Notes under the pieces: model-generated
The model's input: the letters and a program-made list of their open reading frames with translations, nothing else
The model's database searches: none
What the model was told of the DNA's origin: nothing
Part shown: in pieces, positions 34,205 to 47,700 of the stretch
How positions within the stretch are numbered: the stretch's first letter is position 1
Layout: every line of letters begins with the position of its first letter
Made by a program: the position numbers and the translations under genes
Source: Chitinophagaceae bacterium
GTDB lineage: Bacteria > Bacteroidota > Bacteroidia > Chitinophagales > Chitinophagaceae
Assembly (NCBI GenBank): GCA_004173235.1
Contig: SEAC01000020.1
Location: 228,501 to 292,500, forward strand
Direction of reading: 5' to 3'
Length of the DNA: 64,000 nt

Positions 34205-35413
34205 TCAGCGGTGGGGGAGGAACAGCTCGATGGCCGTGCCGCGGTTGCCGAGCACGTGCAGCTCCTTGCGGCCTCCCATTTCAAACACCAGATCTTTTAC
34301 CAGCGCCAGCTCCACATGAAAAGGGCGGCCCGACAAATGCTCGGTGCCGAGCTGCGGGAATTCGGGCATATAGCGAAGCAGCGCATCCACGAGGTTGTGC
34401 TCGGGAATCTGCAATTCCACATATAGCCCATCGGCCTGCCCCCGCGCCATGAGCCGGATGGCGGCGCCTTTCATGGCACCGAGCAGTGCTCCAAAAAGCA
34501 CGGAAAATACCATGCGCAGGGCAGTACGATCCTGCCGCAGCACGATGTCGCCCGCAATGAGCGGCGCTACTTTGTTGCCGCTCGATTTCACCAGCGGAGC
34601 CAGGTCGGTAAAGATCTCCTGTACCAGTTCAATGATGCGGATCGGCTCGGCTGGGGGAACATTCCCTGCCCGGTAGCCTGCGAGCAGATCGAGTGCTGCA
34701 TTGAATGCGGCGATCTGGCCGCGGTGTTCGGTTGCCTTCGAAACAATGTCTGTAATGTCGCGTTTGGTAAAGCGCCCATTGACGAGGCTGTCCATGCCGT
34801 TGTCGAGGTAGGCGGCCATATTGCTTGCCTGCAAGGTTGCCAGGTGGGCGAGGCGGGTAAACTGGCTGCGGAGGCGTGCTTCCTGCTCCCTGCTTTTACC
34901 GAGCTGCGCGGTGAGCGCGTCCGCCTGCTTGCGGCGCTGGCGAAGTTCGATGAGGAAAGTGGCCTGGCGGGCGAGTTTTGCGAGGATATTGGCTTCCTTC
35001 CAGCTGAGGTCGCGCGGCGCGCTGTCGATGATGCAGAGGGTGCCGAGCTTATGGCCGTCGGGCGAGTGGATGAGTGCGCCTGCATAGAACCGAACGTGCG
35101 GGTCGCCGGTAACGTAAGGGTTGTCGGCGAAGCGGGGATCCAGCGTAGCGTCGGGCACCACGAAGATGTCGTCCTGAAGGAGCGCTTTGTCGCAAAATGC
35201 GGCGGAGCGCTCGGTTTCGGTGAGCGATACGCCGGTGGCGGCCTTGAACCACTGCCGGTCGGCGTCGAGGAGGGTGATGAGGGAGATGGGTACGCCGCAC
35301 AGGTCGGAGGCGAGGTTAACAAGGTCGTTGAATTCGGCTTCGCGGGGCGTATCGAGGATATCCAGCTCTTGCAGAGCGCGAAGCCGCTCTTTTTCCGGTT
35401 CTGGTGTTTCCAT
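34205..35413 (-). CDS. GAF-domain protein with degenerate histidine-kinase region
   Basis: A soluble protein of 402 residues. The N-terminal GAF domain (about 20-155) has the common pattern ERLRALQELDILDTPREAEFNDLVNLA ... WFKAATGVSLTETERSAAFC ... FYAGALIHSPDGHKLGTLCIID. A coiled coil follows (about 155-190). The region where a HisKA H-box would stand reads TLQASNMAAYLD (no His; N198), and the HATPase-like part lacks a normal N-box (FSVLFGALLGAM) and has a changed G2 region (FHVELALVKDLVFEMGG...NRGTAIELFLP). It is therefore probably not an active kinase. It may bind a ligand through GAF and regulate a partner protein. The ligand is unknown. Confidence 0.75.
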   Translation of the reverse strand: METPEPEKERLRALQELDILDTPREAEFNDLVNLASDLCGVPISLITLLDADRQWFKAATGVSLTETERSAAFCDKALLQDDIFVVPDATLDPRFADNPYVTGDPHVRFYAGALIHSPDGHKLGTLCIIDSAPRDLSWKEANILAKLARQATFLIELRQRRKQADALTAQLGKSREQEARLRSQFTRLAHLATLQASNMAAYLDNGMDSLVNGRFTKRDITDIVSKATEHRGQIAAFNAALDLLAGYRAGNVPPAEPIRIIELVQEIFTDLAPLVKSSGNKVAPLIAGDIVLRQDRTALRMVFSVLFGALLGAMKGAAIRLMARGQADGLYVELQIPEHNLVDALLRYMPEFPQLGTEHLSGRPFHVELALVKDLVFEMGGRKELHVLGNRGTAIELFLPHR

Positions 35414-35646
35414 CAGCGGTAAGATACGAACTTTTTGAAGCGCTAAGAAAAATACTTATTTAACAAGTAGAGTGACAAGCTGTTTAATGAACGGCGTTTC
35501 TTTCAAGTCAATACTTAAAACGGCGCTCTGTCCGTCCTCATCCTTAAAATAAGTGTAAACACTTGTAGTAGAAAAGTTAATAGGACCGTTGGACGGGAAA
35601 AGTAGGTGTTTGGACTAAATTCATTTACCCAAAAAACCAGTAAAGC

Positions 35647-35654
35647 TACTTTTG
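35647..35654 (+). promoter_or_regulatory. Candidate -7 box upstream of the giant surface-protein gene
   Basis: TACTTTTG matches the TAnnTTTG -7 consensus of Bacteroidota. A TTTG at 35609 is too far upstream (34 bp) to be a standard -33 box. It lies in the 300-bp AT-rich spacer 35414-35718, which otherwise shows no gene, and 72 bp before the first possible ATG (35719). Confidence 0.35.
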
Positions 35655-35790
35655 TCGTAAGTAGAACTTCTTAGATAGCCACTTCAACAAGCTTAAGGGA
35701 ATCGTACCCTCACTATTTATGAGCCGCCCCCACTCTAATCCGGCCCAACGGCCTGCCTCATCTATCTCCAAGACAAATACCCTACGTGTT

Positions 35791-38700
35791 ATGAATCCGT
35801 CCGTCCAACGCAAGTCGGGCCTGGCGCTGCTGTCGCTGCTGGCCATCCTGCTGTCTCCGCTGTCGCTCCTCGCGCAGCAGGCACCAACTTCGCTGAAGTA
35901 TCCCACGCCCAACGTGTACATCGTGAACGCGAGTTCCGTATTCCTGTCGCCGACGGTTTCGGGCAACGTGGCATCCTATTCCATTTCTCCCGGCCTGCCC
36001 TCGGGAATTACGCTCAACACCAATACGGGCGTGATTTCGGGTACGCCTACGGTTGCATCGCCGGCCACCTCTTATACAGTGACGGCCACGAACGCGTCGG
36101 GTTCTACGAACGCCACCCTCAGCATACAAGCTACCACGAGCTATTTCGATAACAACAACGCGCAGATCAGTTTCAGTACGGCAACACAGATCACCGGCAC
36201 CAACGGTGGCCGCACGGTAGGCGACCGGATGCTGTTTACCAACGTTGCTACGCTGAGCGGTACGCAGATCGACTGTATCGTTACCACAACGTCGATGACC
36301 AACGTTACCACCTACGACACTTACGACCAGGCGGCCGTATCGGGTGCGAACTTCAACAGCAACGATCCGAAGTTCTTCTCGCCCCAGTTCACCTTCAACG
36401 CAGCCGCCTCTGCAGCAACGCCTGCACAGGTGCGTTTCGATTTCCAGTTCATCCTGGGCAATTCGTACAACGCCGGCACCAACCCCAACGGAACAGCAGT
36501 GATCCTGCAGAACGTTACGCTCAACTCTTACGACGTTGATGGTAACGGTACGGCCGGCTCCAACCAGTTCAACCTCTTTGGCGGGTTCAATACCTACCAG
36601 CTGAGTGGCACGCCCGCTTCCACGATCGGGGTCAGCTACGATGCCACTTCGCGCCTTACAAAATTCCGCTCGAATGTTCCCGACAACAACACAACGGTGA
36701 TCGCCGATGAAACGCAGATTCGCCTCAACTTCAGCAACGTAAGCAACTTCCCGGTGATCGTTGGTGCGGAAGAAGGCGGCCAGGCTTTCTTCTTCCTGGA
36801 CTTCAGCGCTTCCAATGCGTTCACCACCCCTGTTACAGTTACCGCTCCCAGCATCGACCTCGGCACATCGCTCACGGGTGTGAACAATGAAACTTCCGGC
36901 TGCGCAGCTTCGCAATCGTTTACCAGCGGCACCACCAACGCCGCAACGCCAACGGGCAACACGTTTACATCGCTCACGGTATCGGTGCCCACGGCAGATA
37001 TCCTGAACGGCTCGAGCGAACTGCTGCTCGTGAACGGTGCTACCGGCACCGGCGCCAGCAACGCGCTCAACGCCGACTTCGCCAGCCGCAGCCTCACGCT
37101 CGGTGGCATCAACTATAACGTAGTAGCAACTTCTACCGGAGGCATCCGCACGCTCACCTTCACCCGTGCATCGGGCACCTTCCAGCAAACGAACGTGGAA
37201 GCCCTCCTCGACGCCTTCCGCTATTCGAACGGGGCGAATCCCGCAACGAATGGCGTACGCACCTTCACGGTCAACGCATTCAATGCTACGATGAAGAGCC
37301 CCGATGCGATCTTCAAAGCAACGGTAAGCTGCGTGAGCATCAGCGGTAACATCTTCCACGATGCCAATGGCCTCACCGATGCAACGGTAAATGCCAACGG
37401 CTCGCCCACGGTGACGGCCAACTTTGCCTATGCCGTTTTGGTGAACCAGAGCTCAGGCCTCTCGATCGCTTCGCAGGGCATTGCAGCCGGTGGGGCCTAT
37501 TCGTTTGGTACGGTTGATACCGGAAGCTATTTCATCTACATCCGCAACGCACCTGTAACCAACGGAACGGCGATCTCTTCGTCAACCTACCCCACAAGCG
37601 CAGGCGGCGGTGTTTATAAAAGCGTAGGTGAGAACTTCGGTTCCGACGCCGGCAACGACGGTCTCACCGATGGCAAGATCGTGATCAAGGTCGGATCTAC
37701 TTCGGTGGCCAATGCCAACTTCGGTATCGAGATCCCGCCCACAACCACCAGCACCACGATCAATAACGTTGCGAACCCGGGTGGCTACAACAACTATACA
37801 GTTCCGGTATCCGGCGGCTTTACCTATGCCGACGAAGACGGTACGGTGCAGTCCATTACTATTACCAGCTTCCCCACGGGCGCGAATTACATCCGCCTCA
37901 ACGGAACGATCTATACCAACGGGGGCACCTGCCCGCCGCAATCATCCTGCACGGCCTGGCCGGGCACGGTGATCGTTCCGGCGGCCAACGTTTCTGCCAT
38001 CGCGGTTGACCCTTCGGCTGTGGGCGCCGCTTCGGTGGTAATTCCGTTCCGCGCTACCGACAACGGCGCGCCTACCGACATCAATGGATCGCCCAACAGC
38101 GTTACCATCAACTTCATTGCACAGGCAGTGCCCATCACTGTATCGGGCAATGTTTGGGACGACGTGAACGCTAATGCAGTGAAGGACGCTCCAGAGCAAT
38201 TCACCAACGTCGCTTCTGCAGGCCAGACGCTTTATGCGCTCCTGGTGCAAACGACCAACACGTATTCGGGCGCTCCTACGGTATATGCATCTACTGCAGT
38301 TGCGGCCAATGCAACCAGCTACACCTTCAGCAACGTTCCTTCGGGCAACGACTATGAAGTGCGCCTTGCTTCGCTGGCAGCGCAGCCCTCCGATGGCGTG
38401 GCGCTGAGCACCATCACGCAGGCGCTGGCAACCGGCTGGACGGGTGTGAGCTACAGCAACAACGGCTCGCTCACCACCAGCCTCAATACTACGGCTCCGG
38501 TAATTACACTCGGCACGGTAGCTGCTTCGAAACCGAACGTAAACTTCGGCATCGATGCGCTTCCCACGGCAGTGAACGCCGGCACCTCCACGCAGGTGAA
38601 CCCCGGTGGCACCAACAGCGCCGTGGTACCCACAACCAACTTCTCGGGCACAGACGCCGTCGATCTTTCTTCGACCGGCTCGATCGCTTATATCCGCATC

Positions 38701-41700
38701 ACTGCCTTCCCCAATGCAAATGCAACATCGATCACCATCACGGGCGCAAGCACTCCGGGTGGCGCGATCACGACCAACACCTACAACCCGGGCAACTTCC
38801 CCGCGGGTGGTGTATACGTTGCGGCGGCAGCCAACGGCAACCTTGCAAGCAGCGGTCTGGTTACGGTTGACCCGGTAAACGGCGCCGTAGTGGTAGCGAT
38901 CCCTTACAAAGTAGTGGACGCGGCCAGGATCGAATCTTCTAACACGACCAACGCAACGATCTCCTTCACCGACCTGAGCATTTCCGGTTCGGTATACGAC
39001 GACGTGAATGGCGGCACCATCGACGGATCGCTGATCTCGAATGCCGGCGGACAGCTGTATGTAAACCTGGTGAACACATCGGGCAACACGGTTGTAGCCA
39101 GCAAAGCCGTTACCAGCGGTGCATTCAGCTTTACCACAGCAGATGGTCTTCAAAATAATGTAGGCACATACAAGCTCGTACTTGCTTCTTCAGCGGCTGC
39201 TACAACAGCAGGGTTGCCCACAACAGCCTGGGTCAACACGGCCGAAGGCACGAGCAGCACATCGGGCGACGGCACCGGCGACGGTACGTTCACTTTTGGC
39301 GGAAACGTTGCGGCCAATGCCACGATCGATTTCGGTATTGATGCCCTGCCTTTCGCCACTGCACTCACAACGGCCACCAGCCAGGTAAACCCCGGCGGCA
39401 CCAACACGATCACGATCCCGGCCGGCACCTTCAGTGGCAACGATGCGGGTGACCTCAGCGGCGGTATCATCTCTTATGTACACATCACTGCCTTCCCCAC
39501 GAACGCCACCGGCATTTCGTTTGTCGCGGGCGCGCTCACAGCGGGTGGTGCTACTTCGGCAGTAAGCTATACTTCCGGCACCTTCCCCGGAGGTGGCGTT
39601 TATGTAGCCACCAACTCGTCGGGTAATCCTTCTTCGGCCATTAACGTCGACCCGGTCAATGGAGCCGTGAACGTGGATCTTACTTATCGCACCGTAGACA
39701 ATGCGGGCAAGGAAAGCCTTGCCACCGGCACTGCACGCCAGCCGCTTACCGACCTGAGCATCTCTGGTTCGGTATACGATGATGTGGACGGCGGAACGAT
39801 CAACGGAACGCTCATCTCCAACGCAGGTGGACAGCTATATGTAAACCTTGTCAACACCTCGGGCAATACTGTTGTGGCCAGCAAGGCCGTTACATCCGGT
39901 GTTTACAGCTTCACCTCTGCAGACGGACTGCAGAACAGTATTTCTACGTATCAGCTTGTGCTCACCAACAGCGCGGTTGCTACCGGCTCCACACTTCCTT
40001 CGGCAGCATGGACCTACACTGCAGAAGGATTGAGCGGTACCACAGGCGACGGCGCGGCCAACGGTGTGTATGCTTTCGGCGGCACGGTAACGAGCAACGC
40101 TGTCATCGATTTCGGCATCGACGCACTTCCCACGGTGACGGCCCTGAACACTGCCGCGGGCGTTACTAACCCTGGCGGCACCAACACCATCACCATTCCG
40201 GCAGCCACCTTCACGGGCGCCGATGCCGGTGATCTGGCAGGTGGGCAGGTGAAGTACATTCATATCACTTCCTTCCCCACCAATACCACAACGATCAATT
40301 TCGCAGCCGGGGCGCTTACGGCCGGTGGCGCCACAGGCGCACTAAGCTATACTTCGGGCACCTTCCCTTCAGGCGGCGTGTATGTTGCGGCCAACACGAG
40401 CGGCAACCCCACTTCGACAATCAGCGTAGATCCCGCCAACGGCGCGGTGAACGTGGACATCAGCTACAAGACGGTGGACAACGCCGGCAAGGAAAGCGCT
40501 GCCACCGGCATCGCGCGCCAGCCGCTCACCGACGTTACCATCAGCGGTTCGGTATACAACGACACCAACGGCGGCACCATCAACGGTACGCTCATTTCGA
40601 GCGCGGGCGGACAGCTCTATGTGAACCTCGTGAACTCGGCGACCAACACGCTTGTAGCGAGCAAGGCCGTCACCGGCGGCACCTTCAGCTTCTCAACGGC
40701 GGATGGCCTGCAAACCAACTTGAGCACCTACTCACTGGTGATCACCAATAACGCTGCAGCAACTACTTCGATCCTTCCCTCTACTGCCTGGACGTACACG
40801 GCAGAAGGCATCAGCGGCGGCTCCGGCGACGGCGGCGCCAACGGTGCGTATGCTTTCGGTGGCAATGTAACGGCCAACGTGGCCATCGACTTCGGTCTCG
40901 ACGCACTGCCCACGGTGGTAGCGCTCACTACCGCTACGGGTCAATCCAACCCCGGAGGAACCAACACGATCACTGTTCCTGCTACCACCTTCACCGGCAC
41001 CGATGCAGATGCAATCAATGGCGGCACCATCAGCTATATTCATATTACATCTTTCCCCTCCAACGCTACTTCGATCACGCTCACCGGCAGCACTACGATC
41101 GGTGGCGCCGTGAGCACAACGAGCTATACATCCGGCACCTTCCCGGCGGGCGGCATTTATGTGGCCACCAACGGTTCGGGCAACCCTGCAAGCAACGTGC
41201 TGATAGATCCGGTGAACGGAGCGGTAAATGTGGACATCTCTTACCGCACGGTAGATAACGCGGGCAAAGAAAGCCTGGCCATCGGCGTTGCGCGGCAGCC
41301 TCTTTCCGACATCACCATCTCGGGCGATGTATTCGACGATCCGGATGGAGGCATCATCAATGGTACGCTCCGCAGCAATGCAGGCGGCCAGCTGTATGTA
41401 AACCTCGTAAACAACGGTGTGCTGGTTGCATCGAAAGCGGTAAGCGGAGCGGGTTCTTATTCGTTCTCTACTGCCGACGGACTGCAAAGCAACATCGCCA
41501 CTTACTCGCTGGTGCTTACCAACAGTGCCGTGGCTACCACGTCCGTGCTTCCTTCTGCAAGCTTTACCTATACTGCCGAAGGCATCGCCAACGGCACCGG
41601 CGACGGCACGCCCAATGGTACCTATACCTTCGGCGGCAACGTAACCGCGAACACTGCGATCGATTTCGGCATCGATGCACTTCCTACGGTTACTGCACTC

Positions 41701-44700
41701 AACACAGCCAGCAGCCAGCCCAACCCGGGTGGCACCAACAGCATCGTTGTACCTGCGGGTACGTTCAGCGGTGCCGATGCAGGCGACCTCTCCGGTGGAC
41801 AGATAGAATACATCCATATTACGGGCTTCCCCTCCAACGCTACGAGCATCAGCTTTGCTGCAGGTGCTACGACCCTGGGCGGCGCTACATCTTCGGTGAC
41901 CTACACTTCGGGAACCTTTCCTGTGGGCGGCGTTTACGTTGCAACCAACGCAGCGGGCAATCCCACTTCCGATATCAGCATCGATCCTGCCAACGGTTCG
42001 GTGAACGCAGACATCAGCTACAAAACTGTTGACAACGCAGGCAAAGAGAGCACTGCCACCGGCACTGCCCGCCAGCCTTTCAGCGACCTCGTGATCTCGG
42101 GTACGGTGTATGATGACGCCAATGGCGGCATCATCAACGGCACCGCTATTTCGAACGCGGGCGGACAGCTGTATGTGAACCTTGTTAATTCGGCAACCAA
42201 CACGGTTGTTGCCAGCCGCACGCTCACCAACGGCACGTATTCATTTACCACCGCCGACGGTGTGCAGAATGACGTTGCGACCTATGCGGTGGTGCTTGCC
42301 AACAGTGCTTCGGCTACTTCCCCCGAGCTGCCTGCTCCGTCTGCCTGGGTAAACACTGCTGAAGGCCTTAGCGGCACTACGGGCGACGTAAACGTAAACG
42401 GCCGCTACGCCTTTGGTGAAGCCGTTACTGCCAGCCAGGTGATCGACTTTGGGATCGATGCGCTGCCCACATCGGCCAGCACGACCGCGGTAAGCCAGGT
42501 AAACCCGGGCGGTACTGCAACGGTCACCATTCCTGCTTCCACGTTTGTTGCGTCCGACGCCGGCGACCTCAGCGGCGGCCAGGTGAACTACATTCATATT
42601 GTTTCATTCCCCACCAATACCACCATGGTGAACTTCGCCAACGCGGCCACTTCACTAAATGGTACTTACGGTGCACAGTCTTATACCAGCGCCACCTTCC
42701 CTGCGGGCGGTGTGTTCGTTGCTACCAACACAAGCGGCAATCCTACCAGCGCCATCACACTTGATCCGGTGAATGGTGCGGTGAACGTTGACTTCTCTTT
42801 CACAGCCATCGACAATGCAGGTCAGGAAGGAACCGTTACCGGTGTTGCCCGCCAGCCCCTCAGCGACCTTTCGATCTCGGGATCGGTATACGACGACATC
42901 AACGAAGGCACGATCAACGGTGATCTCATCTCGAATGCCGGTGGCCAGCTTTATGTCAACCTCGTGAACACCGCGGGCAACACGGTTGTGGCCTCCCAGG
43001 CAGTAACCGGTGGCACGTACTCCTTCACTACTGCCGACGGCCTCCGCAACGACATTACTACCTACCAGCTGGTGCTTACTTCCTCCGCTGTTGCCACATC
43101 GGCCACCCTTCCTACAACGGGCTGGGTATACATTGCCGAAGGTGTGACCAACACATCGGGTGATGGCGCGGTGAATGGTACCTACGGTTTCGGAGGTGCT
43201 GTAACCACCAGTGCCGTGATCGACTTCGCCATTGAGGCGCTGCCGGTGCCCGCTACGCTTACGGTAGCCACAGCGCAGGTGAACCCCGGTGGAACGGCCA
43301 CGGTAACGATCCCTGCTTCAACCTTCGTGGCTTCCGATGCCAACGACCTCAGTGGAGGCGCGGTGAGCTACATACATATCACTTCGTTCCCCACCAATGC
43401 TACGACCGTGAATTTCGCGAGCGCAGCCACTTCAGTGAATGGAACCTACGGACCTCTGTCATACACCTCGGGAACCTTCCCCGCAGGTGGCGTGTACGTT
43501 GCAACAAATGCGGGCGGCAACCCTGTTTCCGCCATCACGGTAGACCCGGTTAACGGTGCCGTTGATGTGGACTTCACGTTCACTGCCATCGATAACAGCA
43601 GCAAGGAAAGCGTCAGCAGCGGCATCGCGCGCCAGCCTTTCTCCGACCTAACGATCTCCGGAACTTTGTACGACGATGCCAACGGTTCGAAGGACAATAG
43701 CATCAACGGTACGGCAACGGGTACGCCTGCTGCCACGCAGATGTATGCAAACCTCGTAAACACGGGCACCAACACGGTTGTGGCCAGCCAGGCCATCGCT
43801 GCCGGCGGCACTTACAGCTTTGGTTCGGCCAACGGAGTTCAAACGGGCGTTGGCTACGCTGTGGTTCTTTCAACTACGAACGGCACTACTACGGCCAGCA
43901 CTCCGAGCGGATGGGTAAATACCGCCGAAGGCCGCGTGGCTGCCGGCGACGGCACGCCCAACGGCATCGATACCATCGGTACGATCACCACTTCGCAGGT
44001 AGTAAACTTCGGTGTAAACGGCATCCCAACGGCAACCAGCTCCACCATCACGGCACAGGCCGACCCGGGTGGAACCACGCTGGTTACGATTCCGTCTGCA
44101 TCGTTCCCCGGAACGGATCCCGACACGAATGGCGAGATCGCTTACGTGCACCTGACCGCTTACCCGAGCAACGCGACTTCCATCACCGCTTACAGTGCTA
44201 CCACCATTAATGGCACGCCCACCGTGGTGAGCTATACGGCGGGTACGTTCCCTGCCGGTGGTATCTATATTCCCACCGACGGCCCGGGCTACCTGCTTCC
44301 GGTTGATGCCCTCAAGATCGACCCGGCGCCCGGCGCTACACAGGCCCAGTTCCCCTACACCGTGATCGACATCGCGGGTTATGAGAGCAACGGTGCCACC
44401 ACTACCGTTCCGTTTGTAACGAACGCCATTTCGGGAACGGTATACAATGACTTCAACGCACTCCTCGACGCTATCATCAACGGTGTTGGTGTGAACCTCG
44501 GCGGACAGCTGTATGTAAATGCAGTAGCCGGCGGTGTGGTTGTAGGATCCGGCACGGTGAATGCCAATGGTACTTACGTGATCGGCGGCCTGCCTGCCAA
44601 CACGTATGATCTCGTGCTCACAACGGCCAACAATTCTATCACGCCTGCGCTGCCTGCGGGCTGGGCGTTCACCGGCGAAGGTCTTGTGCCCGCCGGCGAC

Positions 44701-47700
44701 GGCACTGTTAACGGTACGATATCCGTCAACCTGAGCGGAAGCGGCGTAGCCAATGCCGACTTCGGTATCGATGCCCGTCCGATCGCGAACAACGTTACGG
44801 CTACCGCGCAGGTAAACCCCGGCGGCACCAACAACATCATCATCCCTGCCACCACCTTCAGCGGCGCCGATGCCGATGCGGCCAATGGCGGTGAAATCGA
44901 GTACGTGCACATCACGGCCTTCCCAACCAATGCCACTTCGATCACCGTAACCGGCGCACTCACGGCTGGCGGCGCAGTGTCGACCAATACTTATAACGCG
45001 GGCAACTTCCCCGCAGGTGGCATATATATCGCCACCGAGGACAATGGAAACCTGCTCAATGCCAACGCCGTGCAGGTTGATCCTGTCAATGGCGCTGTTA
45101 CCATCTCGATCTCGTTCAAAGTGATCGATAATGCAGGACAGGAAAGCACCAACACGGCAACAGCCGCGCAACCGCTTTCCGACCTTGCGATCAGCGGTAC
45201 GGTATACGATGACGTCAACGGCGGCATCATGAACGGAACGGAAATTTCGAACGCAGGCGGCCAGCTCTATGTGAACCTCGTGAGCGGCGGCAACACGGTT
45301 GTGGCTTCGAAGCTTCTCACCGACGGCACCTTCAGCTTCACAACGGCGAACGGTGTTCAGAGCAACGTCGGCACCTACACGCTCGTGCTCACCTCCGGGG
45401 CTGCAGCTACTTCGGCGACACTGCCGGGCGCAGCGTGGACATACACAGCAGAAGGCATCAGCGGCACCACCGGCGACGGAACTGCCGACGGGTCCTATGC
45501 ATTCGGTGGCAACGTGACCAGCAGCCAGGTGATCGACTTCGGTGTGGATGCACTGCCCACGGCACAGGACAATACCGCTGTCAGCCAGTCGAACCCCGGT
45601 GGCACCAACAATGCAACGATTCCTGCAACCACGTTCAGCGGCACTGATGCCGTTGACCTTGCAGGCGGCGCCATCAGCTACGTGCACATCACTGCCTTCC
45701 CGACAAATGCAGCTTCGATCACGGTCATCGGTAGCACTACGATCGGCGGTGCGGTGAGCACAACGACCTATACCAGTGGAAGCTTCCCGGGTGGTGGCGT
45801 TTATGTGGCTACCCTCGCCAACGGCAACCTCGCGACTGCAAATGCAGTGCAGGTGGATCCCATCGACGGCGCAGTGACCGTAGACATTACCTACACGGTA
45901 GTAGACAACGCGGGTGTTTCGAGCGCAACTTCGGCCACGGCTTCGCAGCCTTTTGCAGACATCCTCATTACGGGTACTGTTTACAACGATGTGAACGCAG
46001 GAATCATCGACGGCACGCCGATCTCAACTGCAGGCGGCCAGCTCTATGTGAACCTGGTAAATACGACCAACAACACGGTCGTTGCCTCGAAGCTGCTGAC
46101 CGATGGTACGTTCAGCTTCGGCACTGCCGATGGCCTCGACAACTCGGTGACCACCTACCACCTTATCCTCACAGTTGCTGCAGGCTCTACTACGCCTTTG
46201 CTGCCTTCCGCAGCCTGGGTGAACACGGGAGAAGGCATCAGTGGAACTTCGGGCGGACCGATCGTGGACGGACGCTATGTGTTCGCAGGCACGATTTCCT
46301 CCTCTGCCGTAATCGATTTCGGTATCGACGCACTTCCAGTGCCGGCACTGATCACAACGGCAGTAAGCCAGGCAAACCCCGGTGCTACAAACACCGTGAC
46401 GATCCCTGCTTCTACGTTCGTGGCATCCGATGCAACAGACCTCAGTGGCGGACAGGTTGATTACATCCATATCCTGTCATTCCCCACGAACACAACCACA
46501 GTCAACTTTGCCAATGCCGCCACTTCGGTGAACGGTACCTATGGTGCGGTTTCCTATACTGCCGGCACGTTCCCTGCAGGCGGCGTTTATGTAGCCACCA
46601 ACGTGAACGGCAATCCTACATCGGCCATCACCATTGACGCGGTAGACGGAGCCGTGAACGTAGACTTCACTTTCCATGCAATCGACAATGCAGGTAAGGA
46701 AAGCAATTTCACAGGCACGGCCCGCCAGCCGCTTTCGGACCTGCTCCTCACGGGTACGGTTTACGATGACGTGGATGCCGGCACCATCGACGGCACGCCG
46801 ATCTCGGGTGCGGGTGGCCAGCTTTATGTGAACCTGGTGAACACTGCCGGCAACTCGGTAGTAGCCAGCAAGCAACTCACGAATGGAACGTTCAGCTTTG
46901 GTACCGCAGACGGCCTTCGCAGCGACGTTGCCACCTACAAGCTCGTGCTCACAACGGGTGCTGCTGCCACATCGGCTGCCCTCCCCACCGCGGGCTGGGT
47001 GAACACGGCAGAAGGCATCACCAATAGCACCGGCGACGGCGTGATTGATGGTTCCTACACATTCGGTGGCGTCATTGCCGCCAATACCACCATCGACTTC
47101 GGCGTGGATGCACGCCCGATCGCGGTTCCGCTCACGGTGGCCACTTCGAAAGTGAACCCGGGTGGAAACATCTTCATCCCGATCGCGAACGGCATCCCGC
47201 TGGGATCCGACCCTGTGGATGTGGCCGGTGGCCAGGTGATCCGTATCCACGTGATTGCCTTCCCATCCAACATCAACGCAGTGCGCGTGTTTGCTTCCGA
47301 GATCGTGAACGGTACTCTCGTAGACACAACTTACAACGCTACAACCTGGCCTGCCGGCGGTATCTATGTAGCTACCGACGCGAGCGGCGCGACGCTGGAT
47401 TCTTTCTACGTTGACCCGGTCAACGGCGCCGATACCGTGCGTATCCAGTTCCGTTCCATCGACCAGGCATGGGTAGAAAGCGCCAATGTTGGTATCGGTA
47501 AGATTCCTTTCAGCGACCTGACCATTTCGGGTAACGTATACAACGACGTAAACGGCAACCTCGATGGCATCGTAAACGGCACGCTGATATCGAATGCAGG
47601 TGGACAGCTCTATGTAAACCTCGTGAACGGCAACACCAACACGGTGGTAAGCAGCAAGGTGGTAACAGGCGGCGCCTTCAGCTTCGGCACGGCCGATGGC

